A stretch of DNA of 64,000 nt, taken from Corticimicrobacter sp040137905. GTDB taxonomy: Bacteria > Pseudomonadota > Gammaproteobacteria > Burkholderiales > Burkholderiaceae_B. The translations under genes were made by a program, and so were the position numbers. The notes under the pieces are model-generated. The model was not told where the DNA came from. It ran no database searches and worked only from the letters and a program-made list of their open reading frames with translations. Below are positions 33,855-42,934 of the stretch, piece after piece; the first letter of the stretch is position 1; each line of letters opens with the position of its first letter. The stretch spans positions 1 to 64,000 of the forward strand of contig NZ_JBEFDG010000010.1 of NCBI RefSeq assembly GCF_040137905.1, given 5' to 3'.

Positions 33855-34622
33855 ATGCATACACTCAAGGTCACCGACCTGCACAAGCGCTACGGCGATC
33901 ATGAAGTCCTCAAGGGCGTTGGCCTGGAGGCCCGTCGCGGCGACGTGATCAGCATCATAGGCTCCAGCGGCTCCGGCAAAAGCACGTTGCTGCGTTGTAT
34001 CAATTTTCTCGAAAAACCATGCCAGGGCACCGTCGAACTCAACGGCGAAACACTGCGCACCGTGGCCGACCGGCATGGGGCCTTGCAGGCCGCCGACCCG
34101 GCCCAGTTGCGTCGCCTGAGGGCACAGTTGTCAATGGTGTTCCAGAATTTCTGCCTGTGGTCGCACATGAGTGTGCTGCAGAACGTGATCGAAGCCCCCA
34201 TGCACGTCCTCGGACTGAGTCGTGACGAGGCACTGGCGCGTGGTCGCAGCAACCTCGAAAAGGTAGGCCTGGGTGCCGAATTCCATGCCCGCTATCCCGG
34301 CCACCTGTCCGGAGGCCAGCAGCAGCGCGTGGCCATCGCCCGTGCACTCAGCATGGATCCCCAGGTCATGCTGTTCGACGAGCCGACCTCGGCACTCGAC
34401 CCCGAACTGGTCGGCGAAGTGCTGAAGGTCATGCAGGCGCTGGCCCAGGAGGGCCGCACCATGATCGTGGTCACCCACGAAATGGGCTTTGCCCGCAACC
34501 TCTCGAGCCAGGTGCTGTTCCTCCACCAGGGACGCATCGAGGAGCAGGGAGCGCCGGCCGATCTGTTCGACAATCCTCAGAGCCCCCGGCTGCAGCAGTT
34601 CCTGTCCGGCCGCCTCAAGTGA
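33855..34622 (+). CDS. Basic amino acid ABC transporter ATP-binding protein (HisP-like)
   Basis: Cytosolic ATPase subunit of 255 aa. Walker A GSSGSGKSTLLRC, signature LSGGQQQRVAIARAL, Walker B VMLFDEPTSALDPELVGEVL and the switch TVVTHEMGFAR-like segment (MIVVTHEMGFARNLS) place it in the HisP/GlnQ polar amino acid family. Part of an operon with a binding protein, two permeases and an arginase-family hydrolase. Confidence 0.93.
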   Translation: MHTLKVTDLHKRYGDHEVLKGVGLEARRGDVISIIGSSGSGKSTLLRCINFLEKPCQGTVELNGETLRTVADRHGALQAADPAQLRRLRAQLSMVFQNFCLWSHMSVLQNVIEAPMHVLGLSRDEALARGRSNLEKVGLGAEFHARYPGHLSGGQQQRVAIARALSMDPQVMLFDEPTSALDPELVGEVLKVMQALAQEGRTMIVVTHEMGFARNLSSQVLFLHQGRIEEQGAPADLFDNPQSPRLQQFLSGRLK

Positions 34623-34668
34623 CCTTTCTATCCTGTTTTGCACGCACAACGACTCTCAAGGACCCATC

Positions 34669-35433
34669 ATGAAAAAAAACCTGCTCGCCAGCCTCGCGCT
34701 GTCCGCCCTGCTGTTCGGTACGACTGCAGTCGCACAGAACCCGATCACGATCGCTACCGATGCCACCTTCCCGCCGTTCGAATCGATCGATGCCCAGGGC
34801 AAGCTGGTCGGCTATGACGTCGAACTGATGCAGGCCATCTGCGATGAAATGCAGCTCGACTGCAATATCATCAATGCCGCCTGGGACGGCATGATCCCGG
34901 GCCTGGTCAGCCGCAAGTACGATGCCCTGATCTCGCAGCTCACCGTTACCGACGCCCGCCGCCGCATCATGGCCTTCAGCGATATCTACTCGCACCCGGT
35001 GTTCCGCTTCGTAGGGCACCAGGGTGAGCAATACGATTTCGGCCCCGACGGCCTCAAGGGCAAGGTCGTGGCCGTGCAGACCGGTACGCCGATGGACGCC
35101 TACGTCACCAAGTACCACCCCGAAGCCACCATCAAGCGCTATGACGCCGGCAGCGCCGCCTATCTCGAACTGACCGGCGGACGTGCCGACCTGCACATGA
35201 GCTACGAAGCCCAGATCATCCACAGCTTTCTCAAGACGCCCCAGGGTGAAGGCTATGCGCTGGTCGGTCCGCGCCTGAGCGGACAGGATGCGCCCGAGTT
35301 CGGCGAAGGCGTCGCCATTGCCCTGAACAAGCGCAGCACCGAGCTGCTGGCGAGCATCAACGAAGGGCTGGCGCGTCTGCGCGCCAACGGCAAGCTCGAC
35401 GCGCTCGACGCCAAATATTTCAGCGCCGACTGA
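34669..35433 (+). CDS. ABC transporter substrate-binding protein (HisJ/ArgT-like)
   Basis: Periplasmic protein of 254 aa. ATG 34669 has AAGGA upstream and opens a Sec signal peptide (MKKNLLASLALSALLFGTTA, cleavage near VAQN). The mature part begins ITIATDATFPPFESIDAQGKLVGYDVELMQAI, the family-3 solute-binding signature, and has the ligand-binding Arg/Asp region SQLTVTDARRRIMAFSD. Similarity in style to HisJ/LAO suggests a basic or guanidino ligand. Confidence 0.93.
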   Translation: MKKNLLASLALSALLFGTTAVAQNPITIATDATFPPFESIDAQGKLVGYDVELMQAICDEMQLDCNIINAAWDGMIPGLVSRKYDALISQLTVTDARRRIMAFSDIYSHPVFRFVGHQGEQYDFGPDGLKGKVVAVQTGTPMDAYVTKYHPEATIKRYDAGSAAYLELTGGRADLHMSYEAQIIHSFLKTPQGEGYALVGPRLSGQDAPEFGEGVAIALNKRSTELLASINEGLARLRANGKLDALDAKYFSAD

Positions 35434-35450
35434 GCTGTGCTACCGCTGCC

Positions 35451-36140
35451 ATGACGTTCGACTACATCCTCACCGTGTTGGCCGCCGGACGGGTCACGCT
35501 GGCGCTGGCCGCCAGCGCCCTGCTGCTGTCCATTGCCATCGGCCTGCTGTGTGCCTGGGCCAAGCTGTCGGGTAGCCGCACGGCTCGCTTGCTGGCCGGC
35601 AGCTACACCACGGTGATCCGCGGCATCCCCGACCTGGTCCTGATGCTGCTGGTGTTCTACAGCTTTCCGGCACTGGTCAACCTCTGGCTGGAAGAAGCCG
35701 GCATCGACTACATGCTGGAACTGGGGCCGTTCATGGCAGGCACGGTCACGCTGGGGTTGATCTTCGGTGCCTACATGACCGAAACATTCCGTACCGCACT
35801 GATCAATATCCCGCGAGACCAGATCGAGGCCGCGCATGCCTATGGCATGCGCCGGCTACACATCTTCCGGCGCATCGTGCTGCCCCAGATGATCCGGCTG
35901 GCGCTGCCCGGCTTCACCAACAATTGGCTGGTGCTGGCCAAGGCCACCGCGCTGGTGTCGCTGATCGGCCTGCAGGATGTCATGTTCCGTGCCAAGGGTG
36001 CGGCCGAGGCGACCCGCCAGCCCTTCACTTTCTATCTCGTGGCAGCAGGCTTTTACCTCGCCCTCACGGTGATTTCACTGCTGCTGCTGCACCGCCTGCG
36101 CCGTCGTTATGCCCTGCATGCACGGGGAGCCAAGTCATGA
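35451..36140 (+). CDS. Amino acid ABC transporter permease (HisQ-like)
   Basis: Inner-membrane permease of 229 aa with five hydrophobic segments. TVIRGIPDLVLMLLVFY and the EAA loop (EAAHAYGMRRLHIFRRIVLPQMIRLALPG) are typical of the HisMQ family. Its stop overlaps the second permease (ATGA), so both are made together as the membrane heterodimer. Confidence 0.93.
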   Translation: MTFDYILTVLAAGRVTLALAASALLLSIAIGLLCAWAKLSGSRTARLLAGSYTTVIRGIPDLVLMLLVFYSFPALVNLWLEEAGIDYMLELGPFMAGTVTLGLIFGAYMTETFRTALINIPRDQIEAAHAYGMRRLHIFRRIVLPQMIRLALPGFTNNWLVLAKATALVSLIGLQDVMFRAKGAAEATRQPFTFYLVAAGFYLALTVISLLLLHRLRRRYALHARGAKS

Positions 36141-36826
36141 ACTGGGACATTATCGAGGCCAACTTCGGGCGTTACCTGCAAGGGCTGGAACTGACGCTCT
36201 ACCTGACCGTCGTCTCGCTGTCGCTGGGTTTCGTGCTAGCCATCGGCCTGGCCCTGGTCCGCAACTCGGACAACCGCCTGGCCAATGGTGCCGTGCTGCT
36301 CTACACCACGCTGTTCCGGGGTACCCCGCTGCTGATCCAGCTGTTCCTGATCTATTACGGGCTGGCCCAGTTCGACCTGATCCGCGAAAGCATCTTCTGG
36401 CCCTGGCTCTCCAGTCCGCTGTTCTGCGTGCTGCTGGCCTTCGTGCTCAACACGGCGGCCTACACTACCGAGATTTTCGCCGGCAGCCTGCGTCACCTGC
36501 CGGCCGGCGAGATCGAAGCCATGCGTGCCTACGGCATGTCGCCCTGGACCCAGTTCCGGCGCATCCTGCTGCCCGCCATGCTGACCCGTTCACTCGGCCT
36601 GTACGGTAACGAGGTCATCATGATGCTCCACGCCACCTCGCTGGCCAGCACCGTCACGCTGATGGAAATCACCGGCGTGGCACGCAACATCACGCTCAAC
36701 GAATACATCCAGTTCGAACCCTATGTCACCGCTGCCGGCCTCTACCTGCTGCTAACACTGTGCCTGGTCGGCCTGTTCCGCCTGCTCGAACGACGCTGGG
36801 CAGCCTATCTGCAGCCGCGCAGTTGA
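36137..36826 (+). CDS. Amino acid ABC transporter permease (HisM-like)
   Basis: Second permease subunit of 229 aa. The start is ATG 36137 because of the ATGA overlap; the open frame extends upstream only inside the previous gene. It has TLFRGTPLLIQLFLIYYGLAQF and the EAA loop EAMRAYGMSPWTQFRRILLP. Pairs with the HisQ-like subunit. Confidence 0.93.
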   Translation: MNWDIIEANFGRYLQGLELTLYLTVVSLSLGFVLAIGLALVRNSDNRLANGAVLLYTTLFRGTPLLIQLFLIYYGLAQFDLIRESIFWPWLSSPLFCVLLAFVLNTAAYTTEIFAGSLRHLPAGEIEAMRAYGMSPWTQFRRILLPAMLTRSLGLYGNEVIMMLHATSLASTVTLMEITGVARNITLNEYIQFEPYVTAAGLYLLLTLCLVGLFRLLERRWAAYLQPRS

Positions 36827-36922
36827 GCGCCACCGCGATCCGGCATGCACGACTGATTGCTGCCCTGCCGGATCCGGCCAGGCTCTTCCCTTTTTTACCT
36901 ATCGATTCCGGAAACCATCGCC

Positions 36923-37831
36923 ATGAGCCATACCGATACCGATTCCACCCTGCGCGGCAGCGACCTGCTGGGAGCCCCTTTCGACAGTGAATCCACGCTG
37001 GGCTGGCCCGGCTCGCGCTACGCCCCCCAAAAGGTCCGCGAAGCCATCCGCTGGATCAACATGCGCATCCAGGACGGCCAGATCTACCAGCTCGAGGATG
37101 ACACCATCCACACCGTGGGCAACGACCTGCTGCGCGACCTTGGCGACCTGCCTGTCCTGCCCAAGGATACTGAGGCCACATTCCGCACCATCAGCGATGC
37201 AGTCGGTGCCTCGCTGCAACGCGGCCGCAGCCCGATCGTCATCGGCGGCGACGACAGCCTGCTGTTTCCCGTTGCACGCGGCGTGCACGACGCCCTGCCC
37301 GGCCGGATCGGCATCATCCATTTCGACGCCCACCTCGACCTGATGGATGAAAGCGCCAAGCAGGGTCGCTACAGCCAGTCCAGCGGCATGCGCCGCTCGC
37401 TCGAAATGGCACGCGTCGACTACGCCGACTGCATCCAGTTGTGCGAACGCCACTTCAATTTCCCGGCGTCGGGCCGCTTCAAGCATGAGCATGGTCTGGC
37501 ACACATTTCGGCACGCGAAGCGATCCGGCTCGGTGCCGCAGCCACCGTGCAACGGGCACTCGAGCACGTTGCCGGTGCCGACCACCTGTTCCTGTCGTTC
37601 GACATCGACGCCATCGATCCGGCCCATGCCCCCGGCTGCGGAGCGCACGAGCCGGGCGGGATCAGCTCGGACCAGGCGCTGGAAATGGTCGAGCTGCTGG
37701 CACCGCACTGCGCCGCCATGGCCATTACCGAAGTCAACCCCATGCTGGACGTACGCGACACCACCGCCACGCTGGCAGCCTATCTGGCCTTTACCTTTGC
37801 CGTGGCGGGGCGCAACCCGGTACGCCGCTGA
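36923..37831 (+). CDS. Arginase/agmatinase-family (ureohydrolase) enzyme
   Basis: Cytosolic binuclear-metal hydrolase of 302 aa that splits a guanidino compound into urea and an amine. Metal motifs are HFDAHLD and SFDIDAIDPAHAPG. The first motif, normally GGDHS, reads GGDDS here: the usual His ligand is replaced by Asp. The C-terminal CGAHEPGG replaces the common TGTPEPGG. These changes suggest an unusual substrate or metal. GGAAA precedes ATG 36923; upstream in-frame starts lack support. Last gene of the ABC operon, so its substrate is probably what the transporter imports (agmatine, guanidinobutyrate, arginine derivative). Confidence 0.85.
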   Translation: MSHTDTDSTLRGSDLLGAPFDSESTLGWPGSRYAPQKVREAIRWINMRIQDGQIYQLEDDTIHTVGNDLLRDLGDLPVLPKDTEATFRTISDAVGASLQRGRSPIVIGGDDSLLFPVARGVHDALPGRIGIIHFDAHLDLMDESAKQGRYSQSSGMRRSLEMARVDYADCIQLCERHFNFPASGRFKHEHGLAHISAREAIRLGAAATVQRALEHVAGADHLFLSFDIDAIDPAHAPGCGAHEPGGISSDQALEMVELLAPHCAAMAITEVNPMLDVRDTTATLAAYLAFTFAVAGRNPVRR

Positions 37832-37842
37832 GCCGCTGCCGG

Positions 37843-38739
37843 CTAGCCGGCTCCCTGCTGCGCCTGTTGCGCCAGCCAATCGCTGAACACGGCCAGCGCC
37901 GGCTGGCCCGCCCGCTCTTCAGGTGCAATCAGGTAATAGGCACGGCCACTCTCGTAGGAACGGTCGCACAGCACCATCAACTCGCCCGCCGCCAGTTCGC
38001 GCGCCAGCATGAAAGGCGGAATCAGGGCCACACCCAGCCCCTGGCCGGCGGCCTGCGCCAGCATCGAGAACAGTTCCAGGCGCATGCCCTGCATGCCATG
38101 CGCCTGGGGCACCTCCATCGCCTCGAACCATTGCCGCCAGGCGTGTGGCCGGGTCGATTGCTGCAGCAAAGGCAGGCCGGCGATTGCCTCGGGTGTCATG
38201 CCGGCCCGGGCACCCGGCAACGCCGGACTGCAGACCGGCACCGGCTGCTCGGGCATCAGGAAACGCGCCTGCGTGCCGGGCCAGCCACCGTCACCGCAAT
38301 AGATGGCGGCATCGAACTCGGTCTGGCCGAACAGAAAAGGCCGGGTCTGCGTACGCATATTGACCGTTACACCCGGATGGCGATACTGGAAGTCCCCCAG
38401 CCTGGGCAGCAGCCAGCGCGTCGCAAACGTCGGCACCACCGCCAGCTCCAGCGTAGAGCCCGCGCCCTGCTGCGCCATGACGGCCAGCGTGTCATGCGCA
38501 ATGGCGTCCAGGCGGGCCGCGATGCGCCGACTGTAGCCTGCCCCGGCCTCGGTCAGCAAGACGCCGCGCCGGGTCCGCCGGAACAGCGCCACCCCCAGGG
38601 ATTCTTCCAGCGCGATGATCTGCCTGCAGATCGCGCTTTGCGTCAGTGACAGTTCCTGCGCAGCGCGGGTAAAACTCTGGTGGCGCGCGGCAGCCTCGAA
38701 CGCCATCAGGGCCGAGGTGCTGGGTATTTTCCTGCGCAT
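37843..38739 (-). CDS. LysR-family regulator (GcdR/GcvA-like)
   Basis: Transcription factor of 298 aa with an N-terminal winged helix (ALMAFEAAARHQSFTRAAQELSL style, then TQSAICRQIIALEE) and a C-terminal co-inducer domain. The N-terminus RKIPSTSALMAFEAAARH and the placement divergent from glutaryl-CoA dehydrogenase match GcdR regulators of glutarate catabolism. A loose dyad with TGATA/TATCA ends at 38769-38802 in the gap is a possible operator. Confidence 0.88.
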   Translation of the reverse strand: MRRKIPSTSALMAFEAAARHQSFTRAAQELSLTQSAICRQIIALEESLGVALFRRTRRGVLLTEAGAGYSRRIAARLDAIAHDTLAVMAQQGAGSTLELAVVPTFATRWLLPRLGDFQYRHPGVTVNMRTQTRPFLFGQTEFDAAIYCGDGGWPGTQARFLMPEQPVPVCSPALPGARAGMTPEAIAGLPLLQQSTRPHAWRQWFEAMEVPQAHGMQGMRLELFSMLAQAAGQGLGVALIPPFMLARELAAGELMVLCDRSYESGRAYYLIAPEERAGQPALAVFSDWLAQQAQQGAG

Positions 38740-38868
38740 GGCGACGATCCTTCAACAAAATTACGGAGTGATATTTACGCACATATACACGCAAATTTAT
38801 CATTTGAATCCAGTCATGCGAATACCTAGAATGCGTTTTTCTCAATCCAAAACAGAGGGGAGATCGTC

Positions 38869-40065
38869 ATGACGCATCCTGGGAATGGCCGTGCCAGATT
38901 CGACTGGTCCGATCCGCTGCTGCTCGACAGCCAGTTGATCGATGACGAACGCCAGGTCCGCGATGCGGCTCGCGACTATTGCCAGGGGGGGCTGGCACCG
39001 CGCGTGCAGGAGGCCTTCCGCCATGAACACACCGATCCGGCCATTTTCCGGGAAATGGGAGAGCTGGGCCTGTTGGGGGCGACCCTGCCCGAAGCCTACG
39101 GGGGGGCCGGCCTGAACTATGTCTGCTACGGTCTGGTGGCCCGGGAAGTCGAACGGGTCGATTCCGGCTACCGTTCGATGATGAGTGTGCAATCCTCACT
39201 GGTGATGCTGCCCATCTTCGAGTTCGGTACCGAGGCGCAACGGCAAAAATACCTGCCGAAGCTGGCGCGCGGCGAATGGATAGGCTGCTTCGGCCTGACC
39301 GAACCCGATCATGGTTCGGACCCTGGCAGCATGATCACGCGGGCCCGCAAGACCGAGGGTGGCTGGCGGCTGAGCGGTGCCAAAATGTGGATCACCAATG
39401 CCCCCATCGCCGACGTATTCGTGGTCTGGGCCAAGGACGAGGCCAATGAGATTCGTGGCTTCATCCTGGAAAAAGGCTGGCAGGGCCTGAGCGCACCCGC
39501 CATCCACGGCAAGGTCTCCCTGCGAGCCTCGATCACCGGCGAAATCGTCATGGACGATGTCTTTGTTCCCGAAGAAAATGCCTTTCCCGATATCCGGGGC
39601 CTGCGCGGCCCTTTCACCTGCCTGAACGCTGCCCGCTACGGCATCGCCTGGGGTGCGCTGGGAGCCGCCGAGGATTGCTGGCACACGTCGCGCCAGTATG
39701 TGCTGGATCGCAAACAGTTTGGCCGTCCACTCGCCGCCAATCAGTTGATCCAGAAAAAACTGGCCGACATGCAGACCGAGATCACGCTGGGCCTGCAGGG
39801 CTGCCTGCGGCTGGGACGCATGAAAGACGAAGGCACTGCCGCCGTGGAGATCACCTCCCTCATGAAGCGCAACAGTTGCGGCAAGGCCCTCGACATTGCC
39901 CGCACCGCCCGTGACATGCTGGGCGGCAACGGCATCAGCGACGAATTCCCGGTAGCCCGCCATCTGGTCAACCTGGAAGCCGTCAACACCTATGAGGGCA
40001 CGCACGACATCCACGCGCTGATCCTGGGCCGGGCCATCACCGGCATCGCCGCTTTCGCCAACTGA
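38869..40065 (+). CDS. gcdH: Glutaryl-CoA dehydrogenase
   Basis: FAD-dependent enzyme of 398 aa that oxidises and decarboxylates glutaryl-CoA to crotonyl-CoA in lysine, tryptophan and glutarate breakdown. Features are GCFGLTEPDHGSDPGSM, KMWITNAPIADVFVVWAK, the YVLDRKQFGRPLAANQLIQ helix and the catalytic-base region NLEAVNTYEGTHDIHALILGRAITG, where YEGTHDIHALILGR is diagnostic of GcdH. It is followed by a CoA-transferase gene 32 bases on and controlled by the divergent LysR. Confidence 0.93.
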   Translation: MTHPGNGRARFDWSDPLLLDSQLIDDERQVRDAARDYCQGGLAPRVQEAFRHEHTDPAIFREMGELGLLGATLPEAYGGAGLNYVCYGLVAREVERVDSGYRSMMSVQSSLVMLPIFEFGTEAQRQKYLPKLARGEWIGCFGLTEPDHGSDPGSMITRARKTEGGWRLSGAKMWITNAPIADVFVVWAKDEANEIRGFILEKGWQGLSAPAIHGKVSLRASITGEIVMDDVFVPEENAFPDIRGLRGPFTCLNAARYGIAWGALGAAEDCWHTSRQYVLDRKQFGRPLAANQLIQKKLADMQTEITLGLQGCLRLGRMKDEGTAAVEITSLMKRNSCGKALDIARTARDMLGGNGISDEFPVARHLVNLEAVNTYEGTHDIHALILGRAITGIAAFAN

Positions 40066-40097
40066 AGCCACCAGCACGGTATGGCAAGGAGTCCGGC

Positions 40098-41384
40098 ATG
40101 ACATCACAGACAGACCAGTCGCAGCAGCAGCAGCAGCAGCAGGCACCGGCCCCCATACTGCCCGGCGCGCTCGGGTACCTGCGCGTGCTCGACCTGTCAC
40201 GCATCCTGGCCGGCCCCTGGGCCAGCCAGTTGCTGGCGGACATGGGTGCCGACGTCATCAAGGTCGAGCGTCCCGAAGGCGGCGACGACACGCGCGGCTG
40301 GGGTCCCCCCTGGCTGCAGGATACCGAAGGCCGGGACACCGACATCTCGGCCTACTATCTCTGCGCCAACCGCAACAAGCGCTCGCTGGCCATCGACCTG
40401 GCCAGCCCTCAGGGACAGGCGCTGATACGTCGGCTGGCGGCAGAGTCCGACGTCCTGATCGAGAATTTCAAGGTGGGCGGCCTGGCCCGCTACGGTCTGG
40501 ACTATGCAAGCCTGAAAGCGCTCAATCCGCGCCTGGTCTACTGCTCGATCACCGGCTTTGGCCAGGACGGCCCCTATGCCATGCGCGCAGGCTACGATTT
40601 CATGATCCAGGCCATGGGCGGTCTGATGAGCCTGACGGGGCGACCGGACGGCGAACCCGGCGGCGGCCCCATGAAAGCCGGTGTAGCCCTGACCGATATC
40701 CTGACCGGCCTGTATGCCTCCAACGCCATCCTGGCTGCGCTGGCCTGGCGCGAGCGCAGCGGCGAAGGCCAGCATATCGACATGGCACTGCTCGACGTGC
40801 AGGTCGCCAGCCTGGCCAATCAGGCCATGAACTATCTGACCACCGGCCACAATCCGCAACGGCTGGGCAACGCCCACCCGAACATCGTTCCCTACCAGGA
40901 GTTTCCGACCGCCGATGGCTACATGATCCTGGCCATCGGCAACGACGGGCAGTTCGCCCGCTTCTGCGCCGAAGCCGGCCAGCCCGCGCTGGCAGAAGAT
41001 ACGCGCTTTGCCACCAACCGGGCGCGTGTCAGCCACCGCACAGAACTGATCCCGCTGCTGCGTCGCCTGACAGTCGAGCGCAGTACGGCGGACTGGATCA
41101 CCGCGCTCGAAGCTCGGGCCGTGCCCTGCGGGCCAATCAATACGCTGGCCGATGTCTTTGCCGACCCACAGGTACAGGCCCGCCAGTTGCACCAGACGCT
41201 GCCTCACCCCGTGGCCGGTGGCATCCCCACCATCGCCAGTCCGCTGCGCCTGTCGGCCACGCCCGCAGGCTACCGGCGCGCGCCGCCCCTGCTCGGCGAG
41301 CATACGGATGAAATCCTGGCGGAACGGCTCGGCCTGGATGAAGCGCAACGCCAAGCCCTGCGCCAGCAGCGCATCATTCGCTGA
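40098..41384 (+). CDS. Family III CoA-transferase (glutarate CoA-transferase candidate)
   Basis: CaiB/BaiF-type enzyme of 428 aa. It has the family start LRVLDLSRILAGPWASQLLADMGADVIKVERPEGGDDTR, with the conserved catalytic Asp region further on (GHIDMALLDVQVA-like QHIDMALLDVQ). Family members move CoA between carboxylic acids. Placement after gcdH points to succinyl-CoA:glutarate CoA transfer. Residues 9-15 are seven glutamines encoded by CAG repeats, outside the fold. Confidence 0.87.
   Translation: MTSQTDQSQQQQQQQAPAPILPGALGYLRVLDLSRILAGPWASQLLADMGADVIKVERPEGGDDTRGWGPPWLQDTEGRDTDISAYYLCANRNKRSLAIDLASPQGQALIRRLAAESDVLIENFKVGGLARYGLDYASLKALNPRLVYCSITGFGQDGPYAMRAGYDFMIQAMGGLMSLTGRPDGEPGGGPMKAGVALTDILTGLYASNAILAALAWRERSGEGQHIDMALLDVQVASLANQAMNYLTTGHNPQRLGNAHPNIVPYQEFPTADGYMILAIGNDGQFARFCAEAGQPALAEDTRFATNRARVSHRTELIPLLRRLTVERSTADWITALEARAVPCGPINTLADVFADPQVQARQLHQTLPHPVAGGIPTIASPLRLSATPAGYRRAPPLLGEHTDEILAERLGLDEAQRQALRQQRIIR
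40122..40142 (+). repeat. (CAG)7 trinucleotide repeat in the CoA-transferase gene
   Basis: Seven tandem CAG codons give a polyglutamine stretch near the N-terminus. Length changes of whole units would keep the frame. Confidence 0.97.
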
Positions 41385-41874
41385 GCGGCGCGTTGCGACC
41401 CAGGCAGCGTGACAACTGTTCCGCATCCAGGCTGCGAGCAGCACCGAACCCGGCCACTTGCCTCGCCTCGCGCAGGCGCACTGCCACAAAGCAGAAATCC
41501 GCCAGTTGCGTCATCATTTCGGCCTCGGGAAAGCGGTTCAGGTAGGCCTCCCGGCATTCCTGGCAACCGAGCTCATCCGTCGCCAGGAAACGGGCCTTGC
41601 CCAGCAGAGTGACGCGTCCCAGATCATGTACACCCTGCCCATCTGCCTCAGGCTGCATCACCAGCAGCGACACGCGCGGATCGGTCTGCATATGACGGGC
41701 ATGCGCAGCCAGCCCGCTGACATGCAGCACCATATCCGGTCCCTGCGACAGCAAGACATACGGCACCATCGAGACAAAAGGCGTTCCATCCGGTGCCAGC
41801 GTGCCCAGCGCCGCCACGCGCTGTTGCTGGACCAGGGTACGCAAGGCAAGATCAAGGCGAGATTCGTGGGACAT
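41374..41874 (-). CDS. PNPOx-like FMN-binding protein (HugZ-type fold)
   Basis: About 166 aa with the split-barrel flavin fold: RVAALGTLAPDGTPFVSMVPYVL, HARHMQTDPRVSLLVMQPEA and VTLLGKARFL strands, and a C-terminal FCFVAVRLREARQVAGFG. These resemble the pyridoxamine-phosphate-oxidase-related and HugZ haem-utilisation proteins; no C-terminal haem domain is present, so the haem role is unproven. ATG 41874 directly follows the PhzF stop (TGATATG), indicating coupling. The 3' end overlaps the convergent CoA-transferase gene by 11 bases. Confidence 0.83.
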   Translation of the reverse strand: MSHESRLDLALRTLVQQQRVAALGTLAPDGTPFVSMVPYVLLSQGPDMVLHVSGLAAHARHMQTDPRVSLLVMQPEADGQGVHDLGRVTLLGKARFLATDELGCQECREAYLNRFPEAEMMTQLADFCFVAVRLREARQVAGFGAARSLDAEQLSRCLGRNAPLSE

Positions 41875-41875
41875 A

Positions 41876-42781
41876 TCAGGCATCCAGGGCTCGGACCGTG
41901 CCCGAGATGCGAATGCTGGCTCCGGCCTGCGGCGTGATTTCCGCACGCAAGCGGCTCGGCATGCCCATATCCTCTCCCTGCAGAATGTCGATGGCACCAG
42001 CGTGCGGCCAGCCGATATCCCTCAGGTAGCCGGCCAGTGCTGCCGCTGCCGCACCGGTTGCCGGATCTTCGTAGACGCCCCCCGCGGCGAAGGGATTGCG
42101 GGCATCGAAAAACGTGGGCGTCTGCGCATGGACCAGGGCCATCGTGGCAAAGCCATGCGCCTGCATCAGAATCCGCCCCTGCTCCTGATCGTAGCGCATG
42201 TCCGCCAGGCGGCGGCGGTCTGCCAGCGCCAGGATCAGGTGCCGTGCGCCGCCTTCGGCCACGGCCGGCGGCAGGCGCGGATCGAGGTCGGCTGCCTCAT
42301 AGCCGAACAGGGCCAGTGCCGCCTGCAGCAGTTCAGCCGGAGCCGGTTCGCTGCGCGTCGGCGGAGACTGCAGCGCAATCACCAGATGTCCGTCTTCCTT
42401 GCTGGCCTCGACGCTGATGCGTGCCGCATTGATTTGCAGCGCATATACATTTTCGCCATATCGCGCGGCCAGGGCAGCCCCCAGTGCAATGGTGGCATGG
42501 CCGCAGAAGGGAATTTCGATTTCCGGCGCAAAATACCGCACCCGCCAGGCAGCATGGCCTGCCGCACCGCTTTCAGGTGCGGCGAAGACTGTTTCGGAAT
42601 AGCCTACTTCGGCGGCAATGGCCTGCATGGTCGCCGCATCGGGCAGGCTGTCACAGAGCACGACACCGGCGGGATTGCCGCCGGTGTCGCCGCAGGCAAA
42701 CGCCGCCAGTCGCTCGACGGCATGGCCCTGGATCAGGACAGATGAAGTGTGACTATGGGATAAAGAGGTCGGTGTGTGCAT
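41876..42781 (-). CDS. PhzF-family isomerase/epimerase
   Basis: About 301 aa from ATG 42781; the frame runs to 42850. PhzF/DapF-fold enzyme with FACGDTGGNPAGVVLCD, the catalytic Glu in VGYSETVFA and the second-domain EDPATGAAAAALAGYL motif. The natural substrate is unknown; phenazine genes are absent. Cotranscribed with the PNPOx-like gene. Confidence 0.88.
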   Translation of the reverse strand: MHTPTSLSHSHTSSVLIQGHAVERLAAFACGDTGGNPAGVVLCDSLPDAATMQAIAAEVGYSETVFAAPESGAAGHAAWRVRYFAPEIEIPFCGHATIALGAALAARYGENVYALQINAARISVEASKEDGHLVIALQSPPTRSEPAPAELLQAALALFGYEAADLDPRLPPAVAEGGARHLILALADRRRLADMRYDQEQGRILMQAHGFATMALVHAQTPTFFDARNPFAAGGVYEDPATGAAAAALAGYLRDIGWPHAGAIDILQGEDMGMPSRLRAEITPQAGASIRISGTVRALDA

Positions 42782-42934
42782 TCTGGATGCGCCAGTCAAG
42801 GGATCGGTAAGTGCAATCATAGCTTTGTCTTTCCCAAAGCCCTCCTTCATGAATCACCAATAGCCAAACAGCACCACTCTGGGGCAAAGTCGTGCCATCG
42901 ACTGTTGACTCAATCTTGGAGCAGGAACCCCGCC

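Noticed and set aside
41374..41874. PNPOx-like gene as haem oxygenase HugZ serving the hemophilin operon
   Set aside because: It is 15 kb away, lacks a visible haem-binding C-terminal domain and is coupled to phzF.
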